Below, piece by piece: positions 35,430 through 48,399 of a stretch of 64,000 nt of DNA; within the stretch, counting starts at the first letter, position 1, and each line of letters starts with the position of its first letter. The stretch is from Aulostomus chinensis (taxonomy: Eukaryota > Chordata > Actinopteri > Syngnathiformes > Aulostomidae): assembly GCA_037954235.1 (NCBI GenBank), contig JBBMOA010000012.1, positions 10,323,644 to 10,387,643 on the forward strand, in the 5' to 3' direction. Below the pieces are notes generated by a model that was not told where the DNA came from, ran no database searches, and saw only the letters and a program-made list of their open reading frames with translations. The position numbers were made by a program, and so were the translations under genes.

Positions 35430-37640
35430 ATGACTGAAATTTTGCTTCTGTACGTGTTAAAGTGGGCTTGTAAAGCTGTTGTGAGGGTGACCTCCTAACC
35501 AGGGTTTGAACTGGACCTCTCATACTCATCAGTTAGGTGGTTAGCTTGTTCCCTCCCCTCATGGAATAGACGTTCTGACAATAAAATCCTATTTGATTTT
35601 CTATTTTTCTTTTCCTCCATCCAATTTTTTCCTCTTGTGACAGGATAATCATTCATTTTGCCGAAAAATAATCCCCCTTTTTTCCACTTTACAATTTCAC
35701 ACCTATTAAATTCTTTTTTTCTCTCTCAAGTGGACTAATTTGACTATTTTTTTTCTCCTTTCAAACAAAGGAGCTGAACCTTATATTTATAAAGACCTGG
35801 GAGGTTTTCCACATTAATCTAGATTTAATATTCATTTCAAAATACATTTTCCCTATTAATTAAAAGTAAACCATGTATTGTATGGTACATTATCCCTCTA
35901 ACGGCCCCATGTGGAGATTATGAAGTGGAAAACTAATGGTGTAGACTTCAGCATTTGGGTTTTGCCAGAGTCATTTACATATCTGTAAGGGGATGTCGAT
36001 GTATGTGCAAATAAGCAGAACCCAGTGTGTCCCGTGCTTTCTCTTTCACCACCCCTCCTCTGCCTCGCCTCCCTAGTTTACAGAGGAAGTCAAAGAAGAA
36101 GTGTTGCCTCTCTCCCCTCAGCTAGAGAAGGTAATGAGATTCTGTGCACCCTCTATTACGAGGAGGATGAGAAATCTGATTATTAAGGAGAGGCATGTGG
36201 CAGTAAGAAGAATCTGTTTGTTTTTTTCTTATTGTATCACCCCAAGAAACAAAGGTGACCCCCGTGTTCCGTTCATTAAATCTTGCCTCCTCTAATTTAT
36301 CAAGGTAAACTATCACAGGTTCTGCTGAGCTAATCAGAAATGGGCAAACTTGTTAGGTGTGCCTCAAAAGGACACATCACAGGATTTGGATATCACCGCT
36401 CCACACTGAGTGCAGCCTAATTCATGCTTCCTATTGAACAACAAACGCGTTATGGACATTAGCAGAGTCGGAGGGTTTTGTTTTCGTACTGGAAAGTTCA
36501 GGACAATCTGGGTGAATTATGACCTTCATAACAAAACAACTGTAATTATTTCAAGGACACAGACTCACTGCACGTGTGTCTTCCCAGCAAACATCACAAT
36601 AAATGTGATCTGCAGTTTATGTTTTCAGTCCCCGGGACGTATATGTCTCAAAAGTATCAAGTAAAAAAAATGTTTTTTTTCTACTTATGCATTTTCTTAA
36701 GTAAACAAATGAAAACAGACCAAAACAATAAGTTAAAGGTTCTTATTTAATTACCACCACCTATGTTGTAGAGCGAAGACATTATCCGTCTCCTTAAACA
36801 TAACTATTCTCTTTTACACTGTGTTTGTCTGTCCTAAATCAAAACTAAAGTCATGAGCCTATGTTTGAAATAGAAGTGAGGTAGATATGTGTGTTAAAAT
36901 GTAGGGAATAAAAGTAAAAAGTTGTCAGGAGAATAAATAGTCAAATAGATACCTTTTATAAATTGAGTTCAGTACAGTAAATATTTGTACTTCATTACTA
37001 CCTAACGCCGCCAAGTTGTCATGGTGGGAGAATAAAGTGCTGCGTCTCAATAATGTGATTTTTTTGGATTAAACCAAGCGATGGTATCTCTTTTATGGTA
37101 TTTAAGTTATTCAGAGGTATTTGGAGCTTTTTTGGTGGGAGGGAGTTTGCCGGGAGAGATGTGAGAAATGTTCAGCAAGCTGAGTCATCGGCGTATGCTT
37201 AACCAGCCTCGACTCAGGCCTGTCCCTCCTCCCAAATGTCACATGAGCTATAAATCAACCAACACTTGTGGCAAAGGCACATCATGGGAATCAAATTAAA
37301 CAGATAGGTGTCCACAATGCAGTCAGGAGCAGGTTGCCGTGTTATAAAAGTGGGGAAGAGCTCAACACGTGGTGGTCTGGGAGGTTTCATGAACACCATT
37401 TCCATTCCCTCACTGGTGTGAAATCAGTTTGTAACCTCTTCTCTGACTTAATCTGAGAATGATAGGTCGGTGCTTCAAGTAGTCAGAATAATATGTGGCC
37501 CTAACTCTGCAAGTTGTAATCAACACGGGCATATTATAATCCCGTTGAGTTGCTTCGACACGAGTTCTGCAGGTGCCCGTCAGAAACCTCCGTTGGAGCC
37601 TGTTTTCCCTCTGAGTGAGGCCACAGCTTGCTCGCAAAGT
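35430..37640. other. Unique sequence, no firm gene
   Basis: T-rich and pyrimidine-rich at 35,590-35,770. The part at 35,940-36,110 is GC-balanced and repeat-free. Frames at 36.1-37.6 kb occur on both strands over the same bases and are not trusted. Confidence 0.38.
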
Positions 37641-38060
37641 TTCCCTCTCTGTTCAAATGGCCCAGCTTAACTAGCATAACTGCTACACCCCCTCACATGA
37701 CAAAACCCTTGTTTAATTAATATGCACGGTAAAATGCTCCCTGTGCAGCCACTAAAGCGATTGGAATCATGCACAGACAAATGTAATTGTGGATTCTGCA
37801 TGGTGAACATTTTAGTCAAGTGGCATCTGATTGTAGATGAGTTTTTTTTTCCCCCTCCTTTTAAAATCCTTTAAGATAGAGATTAAAGATGCAAATTAAT
37901 CTTTTAAACTGGACATTTTCCAACATGGGTAACTCAGTGGGTGACACCACAGGCCATTGAGTTCATTTTCATCCCTATGGGCAATTATACTTCCAAATGA
38001 TATCCTGAAGTTAAATCATGTTCACTCTTAATTAATTTTAACACTGCATTTTAGGCATGA
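37640..38060. promoter_or_regulatory. Candidate conserved non-coding element with POU octamer
   Basis: Contains TTAATTAA at 37,713-37,720 and the POU octamer ATGCAAAT at 37,889-37,896, the latter in a short inverted repeat (AGATTAA...TTAATCT). CTTAATTAATTT follows near 38,030. It is unique sequence without an exon. An enhancer is the best guess. Confidence 0.4.
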
Positions 38061-38986
38061 GAGTCTTTTTGTCCTTCTCACGACAAAACTGTTGTTTAAT
38101 AAAACACAGTGATAAGGATAGTTGTGCTTTGTGCTGTTCATTAATTATGTACTTTTCTGTTCTGTTGCTCATCTCTTGGTCTGTGAGCAGTGTGTGAGTA
38201 GTGATTTAGATAAGGCGAGTTATCATAAAGTCATACACTGATGACATTTCTCTATCTTTTCTTACTTCAGCTCAGCTGCCAGAATATAATGTTGACTGGT
38301 TTACTTTTCTGCAAAACACAGATATGTAATATCTTGTTTGCCCGTTGACAGACCACACAGCTTGTTGAAATTCATTCTTTTAAGATAGTGATATATTATG
38401 AAGTGTTAATACTGGATTTAATGTCTGGTTTGGCTTGGATTAAAGTTGTGAAAAGGGATATAACAGACTCAAAAATGAAGGGATGAAGTCCTCCCCAATC
38501 TGCTTCTCTTCTCATATTATAGATGTCATCCCTTTACCACCTTTGCTGTAGTGAGATTCTATATGAAATATATTTTTGGAAGAAAAACACTGATTTTATA
38601 AACATGTGGTTTGCAGGATTTTACAATGTCACTGTTACATTCTTACAACTGGGCTGTTACTTAGCTATTTGATAGCTCATGTGTGGGTTTTACAAGCTCA
38701 TTGACACCAATGAAACTAAACAGAATGGGTTCAGAAAATTGTAGTCTCTGGCAATGACTCATCTCTGACATCTGAGGTTCTACTTCTCAGATTTAATACA
38801 GCAAAATCGTCCTGAATTGGAAAAGAATATTGCTGACTAATAACAGCATACAACATAAAATTATGCGGTTCCTGAGGAAGTGTAATGAAAAGTTGCCCTT
38901 CCCTAAAAACTCTGAATGGAGGACTATATCGTTGCTAATAAGGAGTTACCAGAGAATAGACCCTTAGGAAATAATGATAGAAAATA
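38060..38986. other. No gene recognised
   Basis: AT-rich unique sequence, with no open frame of note and no repeat recognised. Confidence 0.45.
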
Positions 38987-38994
38987 ATGACTAA

Positions 38995-39243
38995 TCCAGC
39001 CATCCATCTATTTTCTCTACTGCTCATCTGTTAAGGGTTGCAGGGGGGGTGGAGCCTATCCCAGCTAGCTTTGGGCGAGAGGTGGGGTTCACCCTGGATG
39101 GGTCACCAGTCCATCGCAGGGCCATCAGGAGCAATTAGGGGTTCAGTATTTTTGCTCGAGGATACTTGGACATGGTCACCGGGGGAAGTGAGGATCCAAC
39201 CAGCGACCCTTCGGTTGCTAGATGACCACTCTACCTCTGAGCC
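38995..39243 (+). mobile_element. Short retroposon insertion with perfect 8-bp target duplication
   Basis: The insertion carries the ordered teleost repeat phrases CCATCCATCTATTTTCTCTA, GGAGCCTATCCCAGCT, CACCCTGGATGGGTCACCAG, CCATCGCAGGGCC, GGGGTTCAGTATTTTTGCTC and ACCAGCGACCCTTCGGTTGC. ATGACTAA occurs at both ends (38,987-38,994 and 39,244-39,251), which defines the insertion exactly. There are no terminal inverted repeats, so a non-LTR retroposon fragment is most likely. The plus-strand frame inside it (39,038-39,247) is not a gene. Confidence 0.82.
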
Positions 39244-39251
39244 ATGACTAA

Positions 39252-42200
39252 CAATGAGTGCATAAATATCTGTAAATCATGCAAATATCCAGTTGAGGGC
39301 ATCCAAAAAGAAACCAACAACAACAGAAGAACAGTAAAAGGTGGTGGCCATCTGTTAAAAGTTGCACTATTTCATAATCTTTTGTTTGTCCTTCAAAGCC
39401 AGGAGTTTGCTGTATTTAATAAATGGCATTTTCTTACTTTACTATCAAATTCTAATAACATTAACGTATATGTTAGGGATACAAAGGGAAATAGAGTCAT
39501 GTAATATTTACTAAGGAGTCCCAGATCATTACTAACCATCCCGTCTCATCTGATGTAGAAGATTTGGGAAGTACTTATAAATAAGTCATTAGATATTCCA
39601 TTTTTCCTCACTAATTCGTTAAAACTATGCACAGTTTTGTGTACCTCATTGTTAAGTGCTAACAAAATGTTACACAGTTTTTTTCAGGAAATATGCAAAT
39701 ATTCATTTGTTTTGGGACTTCAGTATGTACAGAAATGCAGCTCCTGTAGATTTGTCTTTTCTAAATGCTGAGTTAATTAATGATATGTGTCGAGGATTGT
39801 TTCTCATTTTTATAATGAATGCATCACTGTACTGTCACCGGGAGCGTTTTGACAAATAGGTGGGTGGATAGATATAAAAAACATACATTGGTGGCTGCCA
39901 AGGGGTTAGATTTTGAATTAATTGAGGGAAATGAATTCAGCAGTAATAGGCCCTGACAGCAGACTGTGGCAATTCTGATGGCAATGATTGATGCTTGATG
40001 CACACACACACAAACACACACACAGGCTTATGACAAATAATGTTTGTTTTGCTCCTGGTGTATTTTAAATCCTACTTGTGTGTTCATTAAAAATAAATGC
40101 ATCAAGCGAAAAATAAATGAATAATAAAAAATGAATGAATGAAATTATGAAAATGTTTTCTTTGTCTGATTCCTTCACTCTCAGAACAAATGCTGCTGAG
40201 AAGGTAGTGTGCGTGGAGCCTTTTGTGAAGGTGGACAGCCACCTCCATCTTTGACCCATATGAGAGCGGCAGCCCTATCACAGCTCTCATCACGCTCCTG
40301 TAGTCAGAGCCTTCTGACAGTAGCGTAATGCTGATCAGATAGCTGTGTGGAGTCATTGCTTACATGTGTCACAACCGTTGTACATGATCATGTCAGAGTC
40401 ATGCTGGGCGTTAGAGCCAGGCTCAGGGCTCAGTGGACCTGGCTGGTTTCGCAGCTGACATTTCCCCAGCATGACCAGGGTAGTCGAGCTCCAGTCGCAG
40501 CCCCGGCTAATGTGCCTCTCCTGGGCCCCGCAGCACAGTGCTGGCAGCTGGAACGTGGGGGCACAGGTGCCGCCAGTCCCTGTTAGCTTTACAGTAGCTC
40601 CTGGTGAGTCACAAACAATCCCAGCATGTGTCTGCTCTGATACCTCAGTTTATTAACGTCTAATGAATAAACAAGACCTTTGTGTGCATGAGCAAGGAGG
40701 TAATAGCAGAGTTAACTAGTCGTCTTGTAACTGTCCCTGTGTCTTCAGTTATAATTACAAACGAATGATTTAAAGTAGCATTAATAGAGAAATATTCCCT
40801 TCAATAATCAAATAGACGGACAAATAGACATCTCCTGTTGATGTGCTGATGGATGAAAAGTAGCTCCCCGTGTGGACTGTTGTTGTTGATGGAGATAAAC
40901 AGATATCTGTGAAACATGTCAGTTAAACCAAATTGATTTATTGGTTCTTTAGGCTGGATGAGATTATCTTCTGACTCTTGGGATCAGTCTACGTCCCAAA
41001 CAGGACTGGGTCTTGCCACACGGTCATGGTAGGTAAATTGTTTCACTCAGGAGGTTGTCGCCTTACCCACCTACTCGCCCCCCCCACCCCCCCACCCCTT
41101 ACCTACGGCACTTGTTACTGGAGAGATGTAATTGCACCCAGAGGAACTTGAAAGCCTATATTGTGAGTCTGTTTCTCTTCAAGAGTCCAGTCCTTTGTGG
41201 CACCTAAAACTGAGAAGAGGAGGGGGAGGATATGTACTCCCTCTCTCTGTTAGAGAGGTTTCATAAAGTAGAGCGCCATTTAGAATCATTTCCTCAAGAG
41301 CTTTTTCTCATGTGACAATCCCCACTGCCTTTTCTCTATTGATTGTTTGCTATTAGTGCTAATAAGAAAGATTTGGTGAAAATGAAATTAAAAAACTGAT
41401 GTGTAAATGTGACTTATGTGGAAAACATCCAATCTTGATGTAATGCTAATGTTGCATTATATATCAAAATCTTTAATTAAGTTTTAAAAAAATCACAATG
41501 GAAGAAATTTTACGATTCAGAAGCTTGAAGAGATGCTCAAGCTGAAGCGTTTTATGAATCTCGCTGTTGGAGATCATAATTGTCGTGCGCTGTGCTAAAC
41601 CTGCGATGCAGCAATAGTTCACTCGCAGAATAAGTCAAAACCACTTTTCTATGCGGGAAACGTGTTTATATAGTCATGTAATTTTATTTATGTATTTATT
41701 TAGTTGTTTAGTTTACAACTATTCACCTAAAAAATCAAACAGGTTACTGCATTGCAGTTCACCATTTTCTGTGAGTAGGTTGAAACTCGCCGGCTGGGTC
41801 GGTGTTAGTTGCTGTTTCACGCTGTCAGGGGGACTTTCACCACAGCTGCAGAGTGGCAGAGAACTGACATAATGGCTTATATGGCAAGCTTAAAGACTAC
41901 ATTGGGCATAAAAACTGGACACCCATCTAGAGATGAAATATCCATCACACCACCATAAGTCAGCTTGTGTTCCATTCATTTCCAGCTCTGAGAGATGCCA
42001 GTGTTATGATTAGTAGGACACAATGAACTGCTTGAACTTATTAAAATCATGAAAAGACAAAAGATCAATATAATTAAAAAAAAAAACCCTATATGCAGGA
42101 AAGTTCTTTAACAGTCACGTCTTTGATGGATACCCTCGGAATGAAGACGTGCACATATCTTCGGAGTCTTAAGTGCAGGTAAAGATGTTGGCAACAGAGA

Positions 42201-43970
42201 AACAGGAGGGACGGATCTATAAATGGCTCCCACTCCTTTGGCGTCTGCAGCGGTGGTGTCAGTGAGGGAGGGAGGGTTACTCACTGACCATTAGTGCACC
42301 CAAGTGCAGTACATTCTATGGCCTGTCAACTCCTCCACTAATGTGCGAGGAAATAACTCTATTTCTTACCCCGGTGAAAACCACCTAATCTGACATGACT
42401 TTGAGTACACACTGTTCATTTCACTCTGAGAGAGAATTTGTCACAAAAACTGCATGGTAATACTGTTGTAATGGTTGTACGTAATTAATACCTGCAGGAA
42501 TGTGCAGAAACAGAACAATGTTGTGATAAATAATCACAGAAACAGCAATTAGGGAAGAGGCAAAAAAAATAATGATGAAAATAGTCATTTTTTAAGGTAA
42601 AAATGCTCATTTTAAGGTGTTTTTTTTTTAACTCATAAGTGAGTAATACAACTTCAAATTCAGTAAATAACGCCCACTCAAAAATGCATGGAAGTAAGTG
42701 AACTATTTGAAGATAAAAGAATAGTTTGGGGTTTATTATTGTTTGAGAGGAAAATAGCGTTTCCCTGCTACTAAATGTGCTCTGTCTAAGTGGATTGCAA
42801 CAGTCCTGCCAACAGAGCAGCAACCAGCTAGATAAAATAAGATCGATTAACAACGTCATTTAACTGGGCATCTGTATGCTCACTTTCCATCAGCAACTAG
42901 GCCTCAAAACAAATCTGTGAAATAAATATAAAACATCTTCATTGTGTAGTTACAGTCAAGTATTACAAGTCATTAATCACCCGCATACTCACATTATTTT
43001 TGTATGCAAAATATGAACCTGCATATTAATGAAAATATTCTAAATTATTCAAATGAAACAAGTGCCAAAAAAATAATGTCGGACCTTATATGACAGACCT
43101 TGGACACTGCAAGGTTCAACACATCAATAACAGTCGTAGATTCATACTAATTAGGATTCGCGCTTTTCCTCATGTAGAGGTGTGCTCACACAAACACACC
43201 TCAGGGAACTCATACTTTCACCAAGGAGGCTACATGGACACAGAATATGACCATAGAGTGTTAGTCTGCTATCATGAAAGTCTCCTCATACATTTTCCTC
43301 GCAGTTGTGAAAATAGCTCTTATGGATTCGCGATTTACTTACAAACGTCTACAATTTGAATGTAGACTTCTGTACGTCAGTATTTGAGACACAATTCAAA
43401 GTAAAAGCAAATAAAAGCTAATAATTATGTACATGTTCAAGCACAGTATGAAAATTTATAACAAGAAATCTGAACAGAAATAAAACATTTTCATTGAATT
43501 ACTGTCAGGCAGGCATACCATTAGCATGCATACGGTTAGCATTTCTTAAATTCGGGTATGCACACTGTTAGCATTTGCTACTATTTGTACTGTTACTGCC
43601 AAATTAAATGTTGTATCATCTGCTGCTGTTGGAGATTAATGCAAAGACTCAGTGCTTTAATGCTTATTGCCATGTTTGTCTGATCAAAGAACGATTAGGG
43701 AGGTTAGTGTAAAGACGCGCCGTAATGCTACCAACGTCAGAGTTATCTTCATGGACAATAATTTTCTTTAAGTAATGTGAAGTGTTGAATAGAACTAATA
43801 AATGACCCTCTCCATGTCTGCGCATCGTCTTAAGAGGTGCACAGTGGGGAGAGGAGGTGTGTGTTGAGGGGTTAACCCCTGCTGTTCCTGGCTGTCCATC
43901 CCAACTCCCCCTCCCCTGCCCTCACTCGCTCACCCACCACCGTCTCCTCTTTTCTGTCTGTGCTCCGCTT
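39252..43970. other. Long stretch without firm gene
   Basis: Unique sequence. ATGCAAAT lies at 39,278-39,285. C-rich tracts lie at 41,078-41,098. The block 40,190-40,360 is open on both strands and GC-balanced, and could be an exon or an element. The GTTAGCAT word recurs at 43,510-43,580. Open frames up to 124 codons (42,485-42,859, minus) are Cys-, Phe- and Leu-rich and look random. Confidence 0.38.
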
Positions 43971-44260
43971 CGCACAGAGCCAATACAAACAGCATTATTT
44001 ATGCCGGGCAAAACACCCTTAATTACTCATGAAGCGGCGCATGCTCCAGAGTCCGCTGCTCCCTACCACCCACCAACAGCCATTAAACACTCCCTAAAAG
44101 CTTGCTTGTTGATATTAGCACAATTGAGCCTTTGAGAAGAAATTAAAAGATAAATAAATCTGAGAGTGATTTACATATGCACAGCAGCTGATATTTATAC
44201 TCCGCCACATGTCCCTGAAGGGATTGTCTTATTACCTCTGTCCTCAGGTCCTAGCTCAGA
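43970..44260. promoter_or_regulatory. Candidate conserved non-coding element
   Basis: A unique block with CTTAATTACTCATG (TAATTA at 44,020-44,025), GCCATTAAAC, ACATATGCAC and CAGCAGCTGATA (an E-box) within 180 bp. No convincing exon. Function is inferred. Confidence 0.36.
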
Positions 44261-44348
44261 GACCAGCGAGGCTGGCAGGTGATTAATTCTGCTCTTACGA
44301 GAAGCCAACAATTCCACAACAAGGAGCAGAGGAGGATTTCTATAGAGC

Positions 44349-44374
44349 TTTTTTTTTTTTTTTTTTTTTTTTTT
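44349..44374 (+). repeat. T26 homopolymer
   Basis: Twenty-six consecutive T. It could be the A-tail of a minus-strand retroposon, but no recognisable body adjoins it. Confidence 0.93.
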
Positions 44375-45879
44375 GGTCTGGGAAAAAACACGTCATCCAC
44401 ATCTCATCTGTTTTCCATAAATAGTATTTCATTTAAATTAAGGCTAGTTTATTTGAGAACATAGAGTGTTATATGTGCTGGAGATGTACATACATGCTGG
44501 TTTATCTATTGACAAACAGCAGATTTAGTGTGAATTGGATGTGCTTTGTGCCGAAGGATTTACCTGCTCTGAGAATCTCTGTGAAAATTATTGCTTCGTT
44601 ACATATTTCAAGGCACCTCTGAGGTCTTGTTGTGGAGACAATCTTGAGCAGCTGTGATAAGCGCCTGACATCTTTGTACTCGTCGCAACACTGAGATCAA
44701 AGTCGTCTTAATCTGACGCTCCTTCCCGTCACACACGCATGCGACACATTTCAATGTTTCTCAGGGATTTCTAAGCAGAGAGAACATTTTCCAGCCATTT
44801 AACATTGAGGTATTTTTGTGTAATATCACATTAAACAATACTGTTAAATGCTCCCCTTTACACTATTGGGTCCCAATTGCACCAAACAAACATCGCAATT
44901 GTGTTGTGTCACATTAATTATTGGTACATCTTTCCTCTAAAAAGCTGTTAAACTCTGTCTCTAATTATATCATCAAGTTCAGTAGAGCTGCTCACTCGGT
45001 GTGTACTATTTAAAATCCCTCTCTCTAATTACTTCTTTACTCCCATATCCCTATGACATGGCAGTGATAGATCATTATTTTTTCCTGCAATTTGTTATAT
45101 TCTTTGGAATATAATTGGATCAGATTAATTATTATGATGAATGAATTCCTGTATTTCTATGTGTTGTCATTAATTCTAGGAGTTTTTATTTAGGTTGTCA
45201 GTGCCATACAAGCTGTAATGTCCACTTAAAAATTCGCAAGATTCCCAGTCTGTCAGAGAGAGAGAGAGGTTTTTATTATCTTGCCTGTATTATTTGTTAC
45301 ATGATGCTAAAATGCATCTTGTTTCTCCTATTGTGCAATATGTAAATTATTAAATTTGGTAAATATTAAAATAGTTTTTGAATATATTTGTGCACTTTGA
45401 CATCCAAATGTCTCTATTACCTGCAACAGACATGGCCACTCATTTCATTTTCTAAGTTTAGAACATGATAGTTTATTAATGAGAAGTGAAATGGTTATCT
45501 GATGCCCTTAATCTAAACCAAGGCTGCAATTTAGTTCTTCCAAAAAATACTGTCCAGTTATGGTGGATGGACACTAGTCAATTCCCTGTGCATGGGAATG
45601 GCTCATTAACAGGGCGAGGCGAGCGGTGTGCGTTTGTATATGGCTGCCGTTGGTAGACGTGTAGAATGGATTTATGGTGTCACTCAGCCCTGGAGAACGA
45701 CTAATGAGGGTGCGCAAGCTAGGAGCGTCCGAGTGGGGTAATTCCACCCACCATCCATCCAACAGCGAGGGAGGGAGAAGAGGGAGGGAGGGAGGAGGAG
45801 GGGGGCGGGGGGTTTATGGAAGGAGGACACATCCCTCATTACGTGAGAGTGTCTCAGGAGCTTTCTTTAATATTTTAAT
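44375..45879. other. Unique sequence, no gene recognised
   Basis: AT-rich with a short GA run at about 45,257-45,268 and a purine-rich block at 45,765-45,815. The block 45,560-45,760 is GC-balanced and repeat-free and may belong with the element to its right. Confidence 0.38.
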
Positions 45880-46200
45880 AAATAACATCAGCCCAACAAG
45901 AAATTAATGAATAGTATCATTAATAATGAGCCCGAGCCTTGTACTGATAGGACAGATATTAAATTGAACCACTGTGGGGAGATCTCCTGAGACTCGGGAT
46001 TTTTCCAGCAGCAAACAAGGCCAGTGTATGAGGCAGCCGTCCCTCTGTGCCAACAGCTTTTACAACAGGTTGAAAGTAATAAAGGAGGATTTTCCCAGCG
46101 ATAGAGTTAAGCCCTCGGAAATCTGCTCATGTAGATCGCTATGAAAGGCACAGCCAAATGTGATCCTTAATTAAACTTTAATCAAGATAATGCTGTTTGC
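45880..46200. promoter_or_regulatory. Candidate conserved non-coding element
   Basis: A unique block with ATTAATGAATAGTATCATTA at its left, then AATAATGAGC, and TTAATTAA at 46,167-46,174 with TTTAATCAAG beside it. It is the densest run of homeodomain-type cores I noticed in the window. There is no repeat or exon. Confidence 0.42.
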
Positions 46201-48319
46201 AGGAGAAGTAGTTTAGAAAAGGTGTCCCCAGCCCCCTGTTTCCATCCAGTCAACCTACCCGCTTCATATTGTAGCGGTCATAACCCCACTTATCTGCTGC
46301 GTAAACTTGTGTGTTTATTTGTTTGTTTTCATTTGCAAAGCCGGAGTTTTCTTTCCTCATATGGTTTTGATTCAAGTGTACATTTGTCAGGGTTTCTTGT
46401 GTATTGTCTCGCCTTATTTACTCTCACTATGTTTTGCCCTTTTGGATTATGCAAAAGAAATTTCTGTACTAGAATAGGCTTGTTTATCACAATAGGATAT
46501 ACCTCACTAACATGAAGACATGCAATTCTGTCAATTGAGACTTGGAGAGTGCTCTGAGATCTGTTGGATGATGCATTTTTTTACAAAAAGCTCCCACAAG
46601 GATCACTATAAAAATATGCACACAACTACATACTGCTCCATTATGGGTTTGTACCTGACCAGTAACAACTTCACTAAGGTCTGACTCACCCAAAACAAAA
46701 TCACTGATTAGGTGTGTACACGTGAGTAATGACTTAGCCTGCACAATTATATTTGCAGGTCATTGGTATTGGCAGACACCAGTATCTTTTTAATACATCA
46801 TGTCAGTCACATCAGGTCGGTTTGATATTTAAATTGGCCCAGTTTTACACGGGTCTCCTCGATATGATGTATAAGCTTTTGCAAAAGTTTTGGAAATACT
46901 TTTATTTTTTTTAATTCACATTCACACCGTTTCTATTCATCTTTTACTATATCCAAAATGCGGCCGTATAAACTGTAGCTTATCTGCAAAATTCTGTCAT
47001 AAGTTAACCAAAATACATGCATTAGTAACAATAATGTGTTTTCCCCCTTAAAAATTCAAATGTTAATGATAGAATTATGTGTTTTTATGGAAATCAGAAA
47101 GAAACTCAACTCCCTCATATTGAAATGTATGCCCCTTTTAAGCTGCTGAACCTCAGCTATACGTCCTTGTAAATACGTTACACAAATGGGTTTGTGGGTA
47201 TACAACATCTTATCTTAAAGGTAAAATACATTAATTTACACAGAGCAGATTTGGGTCACTTCATGTTCATTTACATAATGGTATGCATTATCAAAGGTAA
47301 AATACAGTTTGAGATAAAGTGCTTACACTTCATCATTGCTGTGTTGCCTTATTACATAAAAAGTTAATGTACAACTCTGGGATTCTGCATCATTTCCAGT
47401 TTATGTTCTGACAGCTAAAACAGGGATAATACACACCTCCTTAATTAGTTGAAATAATAAGAAATGCACCAAATTTCTTTGCACTATATCCAAGTTGGTA
47501 AATAATATATTGTTCTGGTTGTGATATGTTGAATAATCCAGTGGACCAGCAGCAATTCAAAAGTTAAAGCCAATAATCTGCACATTTAAACAAAAACATC
47601 TTTCAATGATGGAGTATGACAGCTTAGATCACACTATCAAATCATACGTTTTTGTCTCTATGAATATTTTTTTTTATTTTGCCAGTAAAAGCTTTTCTGC
47701 TCTGTTAAGACCATATGTCCCGAACTACTTCCCATAATTGTTAATTCCCAGCTGTATAAAAAAATACCAGTATTTCCTTCATAATAAAAAGTGGATTACT
47801 GTGAATCACTAGAAAGCATCGCCAGCTGTCGCGGGGAATTGAGACCATGCTGGGCAATGTCAATGATTTAAAAACACTGTTAGAAATGAGCGATTAATTG
47901 GTTGACTTCCTTTTATGTGCACAACACAGTAGTACTGGTCATTATCCAGTACTTTGAAAAATATTGAAGAATAGAAATATAAATTTTGTTTGTTGTGAAG
48001 GATGAGTGGGTAATCACCACGTGTATGTCGTGTTTGACAAATACGAATCTTTTCGGTATCCGATATGTAGCGGGTCACGCTAAAATCCGCTTTCAAACTG
48101 AGAATCCAAAAGAGTAACACTCTTTATTAGCTGTATCCTACTGAGCTTTCAGTGTATCTGTATACAAGTACTAGAAATTGTTGTTTTCTTTTTATCTTTA
48201 TTCGAGCAACTGGTGCCACATTTTTTGAAAAAAAATATCAAAACTTAAAACGTTTGTCATGTTTTCCTGTATCAACTCTAAAAAAAACCCAAAAGAGTAC
48301 CGTCAAAAGTCAGTCAGCC
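46200..48319. other. No firm gene; AT-rich sequence
   Basis: Frames at 46.2-46.75 kb and 47.86-48.12 kb are short and unsupported. The part from about 47,900 may form one element with the tRNA-like relic that follows, but no ends were found. Confidence 0.35.
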
Positions 48320-48395
48320 CAGCCTGCTCTTGAACCCGGGTCCACAACGTGCAGATACTCAACCATCCTAACAGTGCTACGTCACACGAGCCTCA
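48320..48395 (-). repeat. tRNA-like (SINE-type) relic
   Basis: The minus strand carries an A-box-like TAGCACTGTTAGG (48,379-48,367) and a B-box-like GGGTTCAAGAGC (48,337-48,326), about 30 nt apart, with GTGGACCCGG between. This is the arrangement of a tRNA-derived pol III promoter. The T stem cannot pair properly and the acceptor stem is not closed, so it is not a working tRNA gene. A tRNA-derived SINE head is the likeliest origin. Confidence 0.42.
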
Positions 48396-48399
48396 CCTT

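Noticed and set aside
39038..39247. 69-codon plus-strand frame
   Set aside because: Lies inside the retroposon at 38,995-39,243.
42485..42859. 124-codon minus-strand frame
   Set aside because: Composition is Cys-, Phe-, Leu- and Ser-rich with no motif or splice context. Several frames of 100 codons or more are expected by chance in AT-rich DNA of this length.
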